From Rhodanobacteraceae bacterium ZG21-1 (GTDB taxonomy: Bacteria; Pseudomonadota; Gammaproteobacteria; Xanthomonadales; Rhodanobacteraceae): a stretch of 64,000 bases of DNA. Position numbers and translations under genes: made by a program. The DNA lies in NCBI GenBank assembly GCA_021390615.1, contig JAJEJU010000021.1, positions 118,088 through 182,087 on the forward strand, read 5' to 3'. The notes under the pieces were generated by a model. It made no database searches, was not told the DNA's origin, and was given only the letters and a program-made list of their open reading frames with translations. Below, in pieces: positions 18,526-27,124 of this stretch. The stretch's first letter is position 1. Every line of letters begins with the position of its first letter.

Positions 18526-18983
18526 CGAAGTCTTTCCCTTTGAAGACACATGAGGGGTCGTGCAAACGGCTAACGCAAGCGAACAATCCACGCTCGGTTC
18601 ACCAAACGCGATTGGACGAGCCGAGAACAGCTTAAAGAGCTGGTCTTCCCAGGGTGCTTTCTCCCCTCAAGACAAGCGACCCAATCCACAGCGTGGGTGG
18701 CGAGCACAGGCGGACAGGCACCTATAAGGCGCCAACTCCAAGCTGGCCTTGCATCCTAGCTGTTGAAGTGTGGAATGCTGTCACGAAATATCAGGGTTCA
18801 CAAGCGCCGCTAATGAGACAAGCAAGAACCCTTCGGTCGTTCTCAGAGGACGGTCCTAACGACATTGTTGACTCAGTGATAAAAAGTTCCGCTTCGGGTC
18901 GGAAGCGGACAGCATTGGAAGTCGGCGGCGAGAAGAACTGGAGCCAATTTATGACCCCAGTTCAATTCAACGTATAAAGCTAC

Positions 18984-19184
18984 TCAAAGATTGGAGGACT
19001 GTCTTTGACTATGTGAGCCTGGAGGAATAAGACCTTCGGCGACTAGCCGCGGATCGCCCGCGAGCATCGCCCCTTGTGGCAAAGATCCCCAATCCCCCTG
19101 ATCCCAAGAAGACCAAGTTCCTTGGTAGTAATACCAAAGGCCGCCAGAAACCAGGTTAACTTCGCAGCTATTCAGGATTTCCAT
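18984..19184 (-). CDS. Double-glycine precursor peptide (bacteriocin/class II microcin-like)
   Basis: A 66-aa peptide. The leader MEILNSCEVNLVSGG (15 aa) is a textbook double-glycine leader (E-x-x-x-V-S-G-G type) cleaved by C39 peptidases. The 51-aa core starts LWYYYQGTWSSWDQGDWGS, with four Trp and three Tyr in the first 17 residues, then a Gly/Pro-rich part and a Ser/Gln-rich tail. ATG 19184 has AAGGAG 5 nt upstream. The C39 ABC transporter and HlyD adaptor lie immediately upstream on the same strand. I know no bacteriocin with this core. Confidence 0.85.
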   Translation of the reverse strand: MEILNSCEVNLVSGGLWYYYQGTWSSWDQGDWGSLPQGAMLAGDPRLVAEGLIPPGSHSQRQSSNL

Positions 19185-19256
19185 AAAAACTCCTTGCTTA
19201 CTGGCAGAAAGCCTCTGCCATGCATCGATCGCCGCGAACATTCGTTCATTCAGCGG

Positions 19257-21389
19257 TCAATTCTGCTGCCCTATGCCTAGGGCAATAATCTTGTTCGCAC
19301 TGGCAATGGTCTCTGGACGATGTGCAATCACCACGCGTGTCACCTTGAAGCGTTGCACCGCGGCATTGACGAGTCGTTCGCGCTCTACGTCCAAATGACT
19401 GGTCGCTTCATCAAGCACCAGCAGCCTTGGCTGCCGATACAGGGCTCGCGCCAAAATCACCCGCTGCTTTTGTCCGCCCGATAGATTGGAGCCCATGTCG
19501 CCCACCAGGCTTTGGTAACTCATGGGCATCGCTGTGATGTCATCGTGGATAGATGCCAATCGTGCCGCGGCTTCGACTTTGGCCGCTGTGCTATCGCTGT
19601 CGAAGAAACTGATGTTGTCCGCGACGGAGCCGGCGAACAACTGATCGTCCTGCATCACGGCGCCGATCATTTGGCGATACGCGCCAAGGCCCAGTTTGCG
19701 AATGTCGATGCCGCCGAACAGCACCTCGCCCTGCTCAGGCTGTAAGAGGCCAAGGATCAGCTTGGCCAAGGTGCTTTTGCCGCAGCCTGATGGACCGACG
19801 ATGGCCGCCGATTCGCCCGCTTCGATACGCAGATTGCAGTCATCGAGTATCCAAGGCTCGCCTTCCGCGTAACGAAAGCTGACGTGGCGCAACTCGATAC
19901 TCGCCTCAAGCAATGAGGCGTCCCAGCTGGATTCGATGCTTGGCTCTGGCGCAGCGAGTGCAATATCCGCCACGCGCTCCGCGTGCAGCTTCAACATCCG
20001 GAAATCAACCCACTTGTCGATCAGACCGGCCGCACGACTAGTGAATTGATCGGCATAGGCAATAAAGGCGACCAACATGCCGGCCGAGAATTCATTCTTA
20101 AGCGTCAACATGGCGGCGATCCAGATCAGCGCCACGCGGCCGATGCCGAACATCAATTGGTTGGTCAGCGTGAAGGCGATGCCTAGCCGTTGAATGCCGA
20201 TATCACGATTGGTACTGGCTACTGTGGCATTGGCATAGCGTGCCAGCCGTTCGCCCTGCTTGTTGGCGAGCTTGATCGGCATTGCGCCGCGAATGGATTC
20301 CAGCAGTTCGCTTTGCTGGCGCGCACCGTAGACGATTTGCTCCTCGTTGGCACGACGCAGCGGGTTGAAGAACATCCAGCGGGTGAGGCCGTAGGCCAGA
20401 AACAAGCTCGCGACCAACATAGTGAGCCAAGCGTTGTAGAACGCCATGACCGCTACTGTGACCAGCGACATTAAGCCGTCAAGCAGAGAGCCGATGAATT
20501 GGGTGGTCAGGGTCTTCTGAATCGTCTGGATGGAGCCGAAGCGCGATACCACATCGCCGACATGGCGCTTTTCGAACCAGTCCAGCGGAAGCTTCATTAG
20601 GTGGGCGAACAAGTTGCTTGCCCATTGCACACTGAGCGTCGCACCCAACCAAGTTACGGCCCACGAGCGGGCCGCTGTGATCAAGGCTGAGAAAATGGCG
20701 ATACCGATGAAGCCCAGACCCAACAAGGTGAGCAGGTCGTAGTCGGCCGACACGATGACTTGATCGAGCACCCATTGCATATAAAACGGTGTGACGAGCG
20801 CGAACACTTCCAGCGCCAAGGCCAGTAGAAGAATCTGAGCCAGCGCGGGCACCACGCCGCGGATGCGTCCGGTGAGGGCGCGCATCGAAACCGCTTGGCG
20901 TGCCTTCACGGGCTCGAAGTCCGGTGCTGGGCTCAGCTCGAGCGCGACGCCAGTGAAGTGTTCGGAAGTTTTCTTGAGGCTGAGCTTGCGAATACCCCGG
21001 GCCGGGTCGTGAATAATTGCTCGGTGCGCTTGAACGCGCTTGAGCACGACGAAATGATTCATATCCCAGTGCAGCAGACATGGGGTCTTCAGCTGTCCAA
21101 GCTGCTCCATGTCAAGCTTGAGTGGCCGGCAAGCAAATCCAAGCTGACCGGCCATTTCCATCAACCGGGCCAGGGTGGCGCCCTTAAGTGAGGTGGGGAA
21201 GCGCCGGCGCAAACCGGCCAGATCGACATCATGGCCGTGATAACTGGCGATCATGGCCAGCGAGGCCAGCCCGCATTCCGCCGCCTCGGTCTGCAATAGC
21301 ATCGGTAGCTGGCACGACCAGCCAAATCGAAGTGCCGTGTGGAAGCTTGATCGCGGTGCATCGGATGTGCGGGTTGAGCCGTCAGCCAT
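19257..21389 (-). CDS. Peptidase-containing ABC transporter (C39, bacteriocin exporter)
   Basis: A 710-aa CvaB-type exporter that cuts double-glycine leaders and exports the core peptide. An N-terminal C39 peptidase domain has Cys39 in QTEAAECGLASL, His112 in HWDMNHFVVL and Asp128 in HDPARG. Six TM segments follow, then the ATPase with Walker A GPSGCGKST, signature LSGGQKQR and Walker B LLVLDEATSHLD. ATG 21389 with GGAGGGG upstream is preferred over 21404. The start overlaps the end of the adaptor gene by 8 bp, so translation is coupled. All catalytic residues are present. Confidence 0.93.
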   Translation of the reverse strand: MADGSTRTSDAPRSSFHTALRFGWSCQLPMLLQTEAAECGLASLAMIASYHGHDVDLAGLRRRFPTSLKGATLARLMEMAGQLGFACRPLKLDMEQLGQLKTPCLLHWDMNHFVVLKRVQAHRAIIHDPARGIRKLSLKKTSEHFTGVALELSPAPDFEPVKARQAVSMRALTGRIRGVVPALAQILLLALALEVFALVTPFYMQWVLDQVIVSADYDLLTLLGLGFIGIAIFSALITAARSWAVTWLGATLSVQWASNLFAHLMKLPLDWFEKRHVGDVVSRFGSIQTIQKTLTTQFIGSLLDGLMSLVTVAVMAFYNAWLTMLVASLFLAYGLTRWMFFNPLRRANEEQIVYGARQQSELLESIRGAMPIKLANKQGERLARYANATVASTNRDIGIQRLGIAFTLTNQLMFGIGRVALIWIAAMLTLKNEFSAGMLVAFIAYADQFTSRAAGLIDKWVDFRMLKLHAERVADIALAAPEPSIESSWDASLLEASIELRHVSFRYAEGEPWILDDCNLRIEAGESAAIVGPSGCGKSTLAKLILGLLQPEQGEVLFGGIDIRKLGLGAYRQMIGAVMQDDQLFAGSVADNISFFDSDSTAAKVEAAARLASIHDDITAMPMSYQSLVGDMGSNLSGGQKQRVILARALYRQPRLLVLDEATSHLDVERERLVNAAVQRFKVTRVVIAHRPETIASANKIIALGIGQQN

Positions 21390-22665
21390 GCGCAGCCCCT
21401 CCATTCAAATGGTGACCGAGGCCGTAAAGCGGTTCGAACACCCATTCGATCAGCCGACGCTGTTCCATCAGCACATCCGCATCCAGCGCCATGCCGGGAC
21501 GCAGGCCCTCCGCTCTGCCGTAGGCCTGCACGGCTTGACTATCGAGCGCTACCTGCACGCGATATAGCGGTGGCTGATTCTGTTGAGGGCTGCTACCGGT
21601 GAGTGAGGCGACTTCGGCGGAGGTGAGCGAGCTGCGCGAGATCTCCACGACATGCCCAAAATGCTGGCCGAACTTCTGGTACGGAAATGCCTGGTAGCGC
21701 AGCACCACACGACTGCCTGGCTCGATGAACCCAACGGCACGACTGGGTACCAGCAGTTGCGCCTGCAGGATCGAGTCGCTTGGTAGCAGCGAGAGCAGGG
21801 ACTGTCCCGCGGCAACCATCTGTCCGCGCTTGAGTAGAAGGTTGGACACCACGCCATCACAAGGGGCGTGCAACACCACGGCGCGCTGCACTTCGTTCTG
21901 CGCTGTCGACTGGTTGATGTCAGCCAGTTTGCGTTCGGTGTCGTTGCGCCGGATCGAGGCGTCTAGCGGCGCCTGCGCCAGCTGCTGTGCCGCCGTATCG
22001 GCCTGTTGATGCAGATCGAGCTGCTGCCGCATCAGGGCTTTGTATTGCGCCTGTGCATCGAGCATGGTCGATTCCTGCTGCTCGACCTGCAAGGCGGATA
22101 CGTAGCCCTTGATCTCCAGCGGCTTGATGCGTTCCAGTATGTTCTTGGCGCTGTCAGCCTGCTGCTGCTGGATAGCCAGTTGAGCATTGATCTCGATAAT
22201 TTGTGAGCGCAGCAGGGCTACCTTGTCAGTGAGCGCCTGCGTCTGCTGGGCCAATACTTCTTGCTGGGTTTGCAGATCGGCTTGCAGCCGCACACGCTGA
22301 TCGTCAAGTTGGCGGCTTACCAATGCGTGTGTGTTGCCGAGCGAAGCACTGTCCTGCTCGCTGGAGATCTCCATGAGCGGATCACCGCGATGCACGGCCT
22401 GGCCGTCATACACCCGTACCTGCGTTACTGTGCCCGTCGTGAAGGCGCTGACATTGAGCAGGCCGGCACTGGGTACCAGCTGACCGGTAACGGTTTCGCG
22501 TCGGGTGTACTGGCCGAAGATCAGGAAAAGCAAGATGGACGCTGCCAGCGCCAGCGACCACGTTGTTAATATCCAGCGCGACAACGGCGTAACAACGATG
22601 ATGCCACCCAGCCAGTCACCACGTCGCGCATCAATGACTTCTTGTCGAAACAGTCCCTTTGGCAA
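21382..22665 (-). CDS. HlyD/CvaA-type membrane-fusion protein
   Basis: A 427-aa periplasmic adaptor that links the ABC exporter to an outer-membrane TolC channel. It has an N-terminal cytoplasmic tail, one TM segment (about residues 33-52), a lipoyl-like half (VTGQLVPSAGLLNV), a long Gln-rich helical hairpin (about 105-245) and the second lipoyl/beta-barrel part (HAPCDGVVSNLLLKRGQMV, then RVVLRYQAFPYQKFG). The start is TTG 22665. First gene of the bacteriocin-type operon. No TolC gene is seen nearby, so a housekeeping TolC is presumably used. Confidence 0.9.
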   Translation of the reverse strand: MPKGLFRQEVIDARRGDWLGGIIVVTPLSRWILTTWSLALAASILLFLIFGQYTRRETVTGQLVPSAGLLNVSAFTTGTVTQVRVYDGQAVHRGDPLMEISSEQDSASLGNTHALVSRQLDDQRVRLQADLQTQQEVLAQQTQALTDKVALLRSQIIEINAQLAIQQQQADSAKNILERIKPLEIKGYVSALQVEQQESTMLDAQAQYKALMRQQLDLHQQADTAAQQLAQAPLDASIRRNDTERKLADINQSTAQNEVQRAVVLHAPCDGVVSNLLLKRGQMVAAGQSLLSLLPSDSILQAQLLVPSRAVGFIEPGSRVVLRYQAFPYQKFGQHFGHVVEISRSSLTSAEVASLTGSSPQQNQPPLYRVQVALDSQAVQAYGRAEGLRPGMALDADVLMEQRRLIEWVFEPLYGLGHHLNGGAAHG

Positions 22666-22946
22666 ATCCCGGACTCCCGTGTACGCAAAAATATCCTCAG
22701 CCTTCTTCAGGCGCGCTAAAAATATCTAACGGACCCTTCGATGCTGATGAGCGAAGAGTAGTTTTCTGCCGCGTACCCGAACACACTTCTTTATATATTT
22801 CTGTCATCGCAAAACAATATGACCGGCCTTGCCGGCGGTATTGAGAAATGTGCGAACAATTCGCCGACGTCCCCCGGTTTTAAGTAGCACAGCGGTTTGG
22901 AGTGCAATCCCCCATCCGAAGGAGATTGGACGTGAAGAGGTGATTT

Positions 22947-23195
22947 ATGGAAGAGCAGATCATCGGCTTCCTGCGTGAGGCGGAAGCCGGCATGCCGGTG
23001 AAAGAGCTGTGCCGACAGCACGACTTCAGCGAGGCGTCTTATTACCTATGGCGCAGCAAATTCGGCAGCGCGAGCGTGCCCGATGCCAAGCGGCTGAAGG
23101 ACCTGGAGACCGAAAACGCGCGGCTGAAGAAGCTGCTGGCCGAGCAGATGCTTGAGAATGAGGCCATCAAGGACGCCCTGCGAAAAAAGTGGTGA
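22947..23195 (+). CDS. IS3-family transposase OrfA
   Basis: An 82-aa DNA-binding subunit: an N-terminal HTH (GMPVKELCRQHDFSEASYYLWRSKFG) and a leucine-zipper coiled coil (RLKDLETENARLKKLLAEQMLENEAIKDAL). It ends in the A-rich slippery stretch where a -1 frameshift would fuse it to OrfB. Intact. Confidence 0.92.
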   Translation: MEEQIIGFLREAEAGMPVKELCRQHDFSEASYYLWRSKFGSASVPDAKRLKDLETENARLKKLLAEQMLENEAIKDALRKKW

Positions 23196-24007
23196 GTGCA
23201 TCGGTTCGACGCGAGCTGGTGCGGCAGATGGTCGGCAAGGGATTGAGCGAGCGACGTTCGCTGAAGGTCATAGGCATGAGTGCCAGCGCGTATCGCTATG
23301 CGACGCGACCGGATCGCAACGTGGAACTCCTCCAACGGATCCCGACCCTGGCGCAGCGGCACAAGCGCTACGGCGTGGGGATGATCCATCTGAAGCTGCG
23401 GTAGGCAGGCCTGCTGGTGAACTACAAGCGCGTGGAGCGGCTATATCAGGAAGCCAAGCTGCAGGTGCGACGGCGCATGCGGAAGAAGGTGCCCGTCGCC
23501 GAGCGGCAGCCCCTCGCACGGCCAAAAGCAGCGAACGAGGTCTGGTCGATGGACTTCGTGTTTGATCGCACGGCCGATGGTCGCGTCATCAAATGCCTTA
23601 CGGTCGTCGATGACGCCACCCACGAGGCGGCCGTCATGGAGGTCGAGCGGGCGATCTCCGGCACGGGCGTGACGCGCGTGATGGATCGCCTTGCACCTAT
23701 TCGCGGTTTGCCGAAGATGATTCGCAGCAACAACGGCAAAGAGTTCTATGGCAAGGTCATGGTTGCGTGGGCGCACGAGCGCGGTGTGCAGCTGCGGCTA
23801 ATCGAACCAGGCAAGCCAGACCAGAGCGCCTACATTGAATCGTTTAATGACCGCTTCCGCGACGAATACCTCAATGAACACTGGTTTCCCAGCTTGTTGC
23901 ATGCACGCACGGAAATCGAAATCTGGCGCCGGGAACACAACGAGGAACGACCAAAGAAAGCACTGGGCGGCCTGACGCCCGCGGACTATGCAAAGCAGCT
24001 AAAGTAA
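23189..24007 (+). pseudogene. IS3-family transposase OrfB with in-frame TAG and lost catalytic Asp
   Basis: DDE integrase-fold transposase subunit. The first Asp is in VWSMDFVFD, the catalytic Glu in AYIESFNDRFRDEY, and the C-terminus is typical (HNEERPKKALGGLTPADYA). Two lesions: TAG at 23402-23404 in M-I-H-L-K-L-R-stop-A-G-L-L-V-N-Y, where the family has Gln; and the second catalytic position reads I-R-S-N-N-G-K-E-F (codon 23729-23731) instead of I-R-S-D-N-G. Even with readthrough the enzyme should be inactive. Confidence 0.9.
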
Positions 24008-24077
24008 TAACGGGCTGCAAAGCATCCCGCTACTCAAGGCCGGGGTCACCATCAATGGGCGACCTCTCATCGACTGG

Positions 24078-25073
24078 TCAGGGCAGCAGGATCGCCTTAC
24101 GTCCACCGGGTGCCGCATAGCTCAGAGCTGCATCGACTTCACTGAGATCGAATGCCTGGCCGACGGCGGTGCGGAACGCAGGATGGTCAATGCAGCTTTC
24201 GAGATCTTTCAGCATGTGGGCAAGCCGCGCCTGGTCCCGTGTCGTGGGTGTGTCGAAATTATTGAAGCGACGCATTGCCAGATCCTTCGCCATGAACAGG
24301 GTCGAATGGAATGAGACGTTCTCTCGTCCCGAAAGAAACCCATAGAAATAAACGGTCGAGCGAACGGGCAGCACGGGTAGCAGGCTGCTGATGAAGCCAC
24401 CGCCCACTCCGTCGAAAATTGCCGTCGCCTCCATTTCAAGCGTGGCTGCCTCAAAGGCAGGCAGAAAGTCCGGCATGTCGCTCGACAGGACTCGCGCGCC
24501 CCACGCTTCAAGGTTTGCTCTGGATTCGGCACTGCGCGTAATCGCCAGCACGGGAATGCCTCGACGGGCAGCGAGCGTGATCAATGCGCGCCCTGTCGCA
24601 GAGCTGCCTGCTGTCACGACGATGGCACGGTGTCCGTCGGACAAAGCCAGGTCAAGAAATCCATAGGCCGTCGTGACGTTGACGAGCGAGCCACAATAAT
24701 CTCTTTCATCGAGGTGGTCTGGCAGCGGCAAACAGGCTCTCGCCGAGATTTGGGCCGTCCCGCACCACAAACCGAGGAAGCTGCTGTCTGGCTGTAGCGA
24801 GCGATAGATCGCCACCTTTCGGCCCACAAGAGATTTCGGCACGCCTTCTCCGGTGGCTGTCACCACGCCGGCGGCCGATGACCCCCAGACGTTGCCGATG
24901 CGCTTGCCCCGAAACCCGCCGGCGGCGTCAGGCAGCTTCATGAAAGTCTTGTCGCCGTGGTTTATGCCGGCGGCAGAAATCCTCACATTGACGTAGCCTT
25001 CGGGTGGATCGCTGGGAACCGCTATCTCGCGCAATTGGGGATCGCGGTTTTCGTCGAGGCAAATGGCCCTCAT
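24078..25073 (-). CDS. Zinc-independent quinone-oxidoreductase-like MDR dehydrogenase
   Basis: A 331-aa medium-chain dehydrogenase/reductase. A GroES-like N-terminal domain (MRAICLDENRDPQLREIAVP, then AAGINHGDKTF) and a Rossmann NAD(P)H domain (VVTAGSSATGRALITLAARRG, with A-I-T-R-S-A-E-S) resemble NADPH:quinone oxidoreductases and enoyl-reductase-like members. No structural-zinc cysteine cluster is visible. It starts 2 bp after the MarR stop, so it is in one operon with that regulator and is probably induced by an electrophile or phenolic compound. Confidence 0.85.
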   Translation of the reverse strand: MRAICLDENRDPQLREIAVPSDPPEGYVNVRISAAGINHGDKTFMKLPDAAGGFRGKRIGNVWGSSAAGVVTATGEGVPKSLVGRKVAIYRSLQPDSSFLGLWCGTAQISARACLPLPDHLDERDYCGSLVNVTTAYGFLDLALSDGHRAIVVTAGSSATGRALITLAARRGIPVLAITRSAESRANLEAWGARVLSSDMPDFLPAFEAATLEMEATAIFDGVGGGFISSLLPVLPVRSTVYFYGFLSGRENVSFHSTLFMAKDLAMRRFNNFDTPTTRDQARLAHMLKDLESCIDHPAFRTAVGQAFDLSEVDAALSYAAPGGRKAILLP

Positions 25074-25075
25074 GC

Positions 25076-25564
25076 TTAGTCCTCCTTAAGCCTGTTGTCG
25101 GATCGAGATGGGGCAGGATGCTCGGCCATCGCTTGAAACGCATCGCGCAGGAGCGCCAAGGATCGCCTGACAGCTACAAGTTCCTCGAAGCCGACCACCC
25201 GAGTCATTCTCGACGTCGACTTTGCCCAAGCCTGGCTCACGGCGTCATAAGCTGTCTTCCCTTTGATAGTCAACGCGACGTTCTTTGCGCGCCGGTCCGA
25301 AGGATTGTCGACTAGCGCCGCATAGTTCTCTGCCACCATCTCGGTGACGATACGTTGCACGGATTGCCTGGTGACGCCGATCCTGCGGGCAAGCTCGGCC
25401 ACGGTGGCCTCGCCGGCGAGCGTAATGGCTCCCATGACTTGCCAGCGCGCAGAGGAGAGACCGAACGGCTTGGTCAGGTGATCTCCCGCCGCGATGATGA
25501 TGCCGTTTAGGCGGAACACCTCAGAAATAAGAGCATTTAGAGCTTTCTCGGAGGAACGTGGCAT
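25076..25564 (-). CDS. MarR-family repressor
   Basis: A 162-aa winged-helix repressor: helices from LNALISEVFRLNGII, recognition helix in VAELARRIGVTRQSVQRIVTEMV, wing N-P-S-D-R-R-A-K. It is transcribed first in a two-gene operon with the oxidoreductase. A perfect inverted repeat sits just upstream of its start, so autoregulation is very likely. Confidence 0.92.
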   Translation of the reverse strand: MPRSSEKALNALISEVFRLNGIIIAAGDHLTKPFGLSSARWQVMGAITLAGEATVAELARRIGVTRQSVQRIVTEMVAENYAALVDNPSDRRAKNVALTIKGKTAYDAVSQAWAKSTSRMTRVVGFEELVAVRRSLALLRDAFQAMAEHPAPSRSDNRLKED

Positions 25565-25578
25565 AGCCTTAAGGTGTC

Positions 25579-25602
25579 ATATTGACAGCATACTGTCAAT
25601 AT
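25579..25602. promoter_or_regulatory. Perfect palindromic operator upstream of marR
   Basis: ATATTGACAG and CTGTCAATAT are exact reverse complements separated by CATA. The dyad starts 15 bp upstream of the MarR start codon (25564) and overlaps the expected core promoter (TTGACA on the minus strand at its centre). It is the expected binding site for the MarR dimer. Confidence 0.85.
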
Positions 25603-25836
25603 AGCGAAGATCAGATTACGAGATCAGCGTGATGATCTCCGGACAAGGCGTGGTCGGGTTCAACGGGCGTGCCACGAGCTGCAATCCACCGCCTCGCGTT
25701 GGGCACCTCGCTCATCAAGGTGAGCTCTTCGGCCTCGATCGCGCGCAGTCGTCAGTGTGCTGCGTCGACCGATTGAGGCTCCTGCCCAGAGCGGACGCTC
25801 CGGAAACTGGCTCTAACTATCGAGTCAAGAGGGTGT

Positions 25837-26181
25837 ATGACGTCCAATTTCGACATCAAGCTGGCATCGATCTTGGCGGCTTACCGAGAATTCGTTGCTG
25901 TCGACAAGCCGGCTCGATGCCGCCTGGTTCACTACAGTGGATTGGACATAGTGGGGGGAATTGATGTTCCGGTTGATGAGATAGAAGCGCAGATAGCAGG
26001 ATGTTTCGCAGAGGGCTTTCACTTAGACTGGAAGCGGCATGGTGAGGGCATGCTGATCTGGGTTCAGGAACCTGGCGGTCCCGTTCCATGCTGGGACGCG
26101 GTCGAGCGGGAAGAACCTTTAGGCGATGTTGCAGTCGTGCTCCGGCGCGCTGGGTTTGGCCGCAACTTAAGTGGTACCTGA
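25837..26181 (+). CDS. Small acidic protein, unknown
   Basis: A 114-aa soluble protein (MTSNFDIKLASILAAYREF...), acidic with a mixed alpha/beta pattern. It has no signal peptide, membrane segment or family that I recognise. Divergent from the MarR operon; codon usage looks coding. Confidence 0.5.
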   Translation: MTSNFDIKLASILAAYREFVAVDKPARCRLVHYSGLDIVGGIDVPVDEIEAQIAGCFAEGFHLDWKRHGEGMLIWVQEPGGPVPCWDAVEREEPLGDVAVVLRRAGFGRNLSGT

Positions 26182-26251
26182 TGCCGTTTCCAGCGTGAAG
26201 TGGCTTTAATAAGGCTGGGCTAAGCTATTCAGCATCATTCCGGAGTGACGG

Positions 26252-26533
26252 ATGGCCATCGTTATCCGGGGACTGACGAAGTGTCCGTTATGCGCGGAGT
26301 TGATTGCCGACGGGCAGTCGATTGTCAGCACTCCGCACTTTGTTGAGTCACCGGAGCACCCGCTGTGGCCGTTTTCCGACGCAGCGATGCACTACAGCTG
26401 CTTTCAAAAGTGGCCGCTGCGGAGCGAGTTCGTTGCGGAGTACAACAATTCGTTGGGTCGCATGGTTTGGGGAAATGGCTCTCGCCATCACATGCAACCG
26501 GATGGCATTGTTATCAACGAAAAGAAACAATAG
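26252..26533 (+). CDS. Small protein with CPLC motif, unknown
   Basis: A 93-aa protein. An N-terminal C-P-L-C knuckle is followed by H and C in MHYSCFQKWP, a possible zinc site. Rich in aromatic residues, soluble. GGAGTGACGG lies upstream of the ATG. No family is assigned. Confidence 0.55.
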   Translation: MAIVIRGLTKCPLCAELIADGQSIVSTPHFVESPEHPLWPFSDAAMHYSCFQKWPLRSEFVAEYNNSLGRMVWGNGSRHHMQPDGIVINEKKQ

Positions 26534-26609
26534 TGACCGTCGCTCCGTAACGTTCGCTTCCAGCAAGCAATTGCATCGCCCGGCTGAGGCCGCTGTCGGA
26601 AGTGGGTGC

Positions 26610-26843
26610 TCAAAGGCCCTTCCAACTGCACTTGCTATGGCCGCACGGACAATCGACGATCCAGGCGGCACGACGCTTTTCGACGGTCATGACGCCCTCG
26701 CAATAGGGGCAGACTTGGTCGACAGGCAGCTCCTTCATGTACTCACACAGCGCGATATATGCTGGTTTAGCATGCGCCGGAAGAGACTTGCCTCTGACGA
26801 ACGCCTCCGCTTCCAGCTCAATACTCTCAATCACCGACGCCAT
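26610..26843 (-). CDS. Small zinc-ribbon protein, unknown
   Basis: A 77-aa protein. ATG 26843 follows a strong GGAGGAAT site. An N-terminal helical part (ASVIESIELEAEAF) is followed by a C-terminal ribbon C-P-Y-C...C-P-C-G-H-S-K-C. The longer upstream frame to 26951 has no ribosome site. Confidence 0.6.
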   Translation of the reverse strand: MASVIESIELEAEAFVRGKSLPAHAKPAYIALCEYMKELPVDQVCPYCEGVMTVEKRRAAWIVDCPCGHSKCSWKGL

Positions 26844-27124
26844 GATTCCTCCAGGGGCGCGAACATGCCGGTCCATTTTTAAGCAGAACTCGGTGTCTTC
26901 GCAGCGGCAAACGATCCGAAGGGTGTAGCAGGACCTGCCGACCCAAGACAACGCCCGCTGCTGGCTGCCGTTTCCGGCACTGCGTCGTCGAGGCCAAGGA
27001 GGAGACCCCGGACACCCCCTCGTCTCGCTGCTGAGCTAAGCTGATCGCAACCGGCGCCCACTTTTCGACGAAAACCCGGATCGGCTTTCGATGGAAGCCA
27101 ACACGAGAAGAAAGGAATCCATAC

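Larger units (their letters stand above)
22869..24048 (+). mobile_element. IS3-family insertion sequence (IS407-like), inactivated
   Basis: About 1.18 kb bounded by imperfect inverted repeats: CCCCGGTTTTAAGTAGC at the left and, in reverse complement, CCCCGGCCTTGAGTAGC at the right. It contains orfA and orfB in the -1 frame, with an AAAAAAG slippery heptamer at the junction (about 23183-23189). It lies 200 bp upstream of the bacteriocin-type operon, pointing away from it. OrfB carries two inactivating changes. Exact ends and target duplication are not resolved. Confidence 0.85.
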
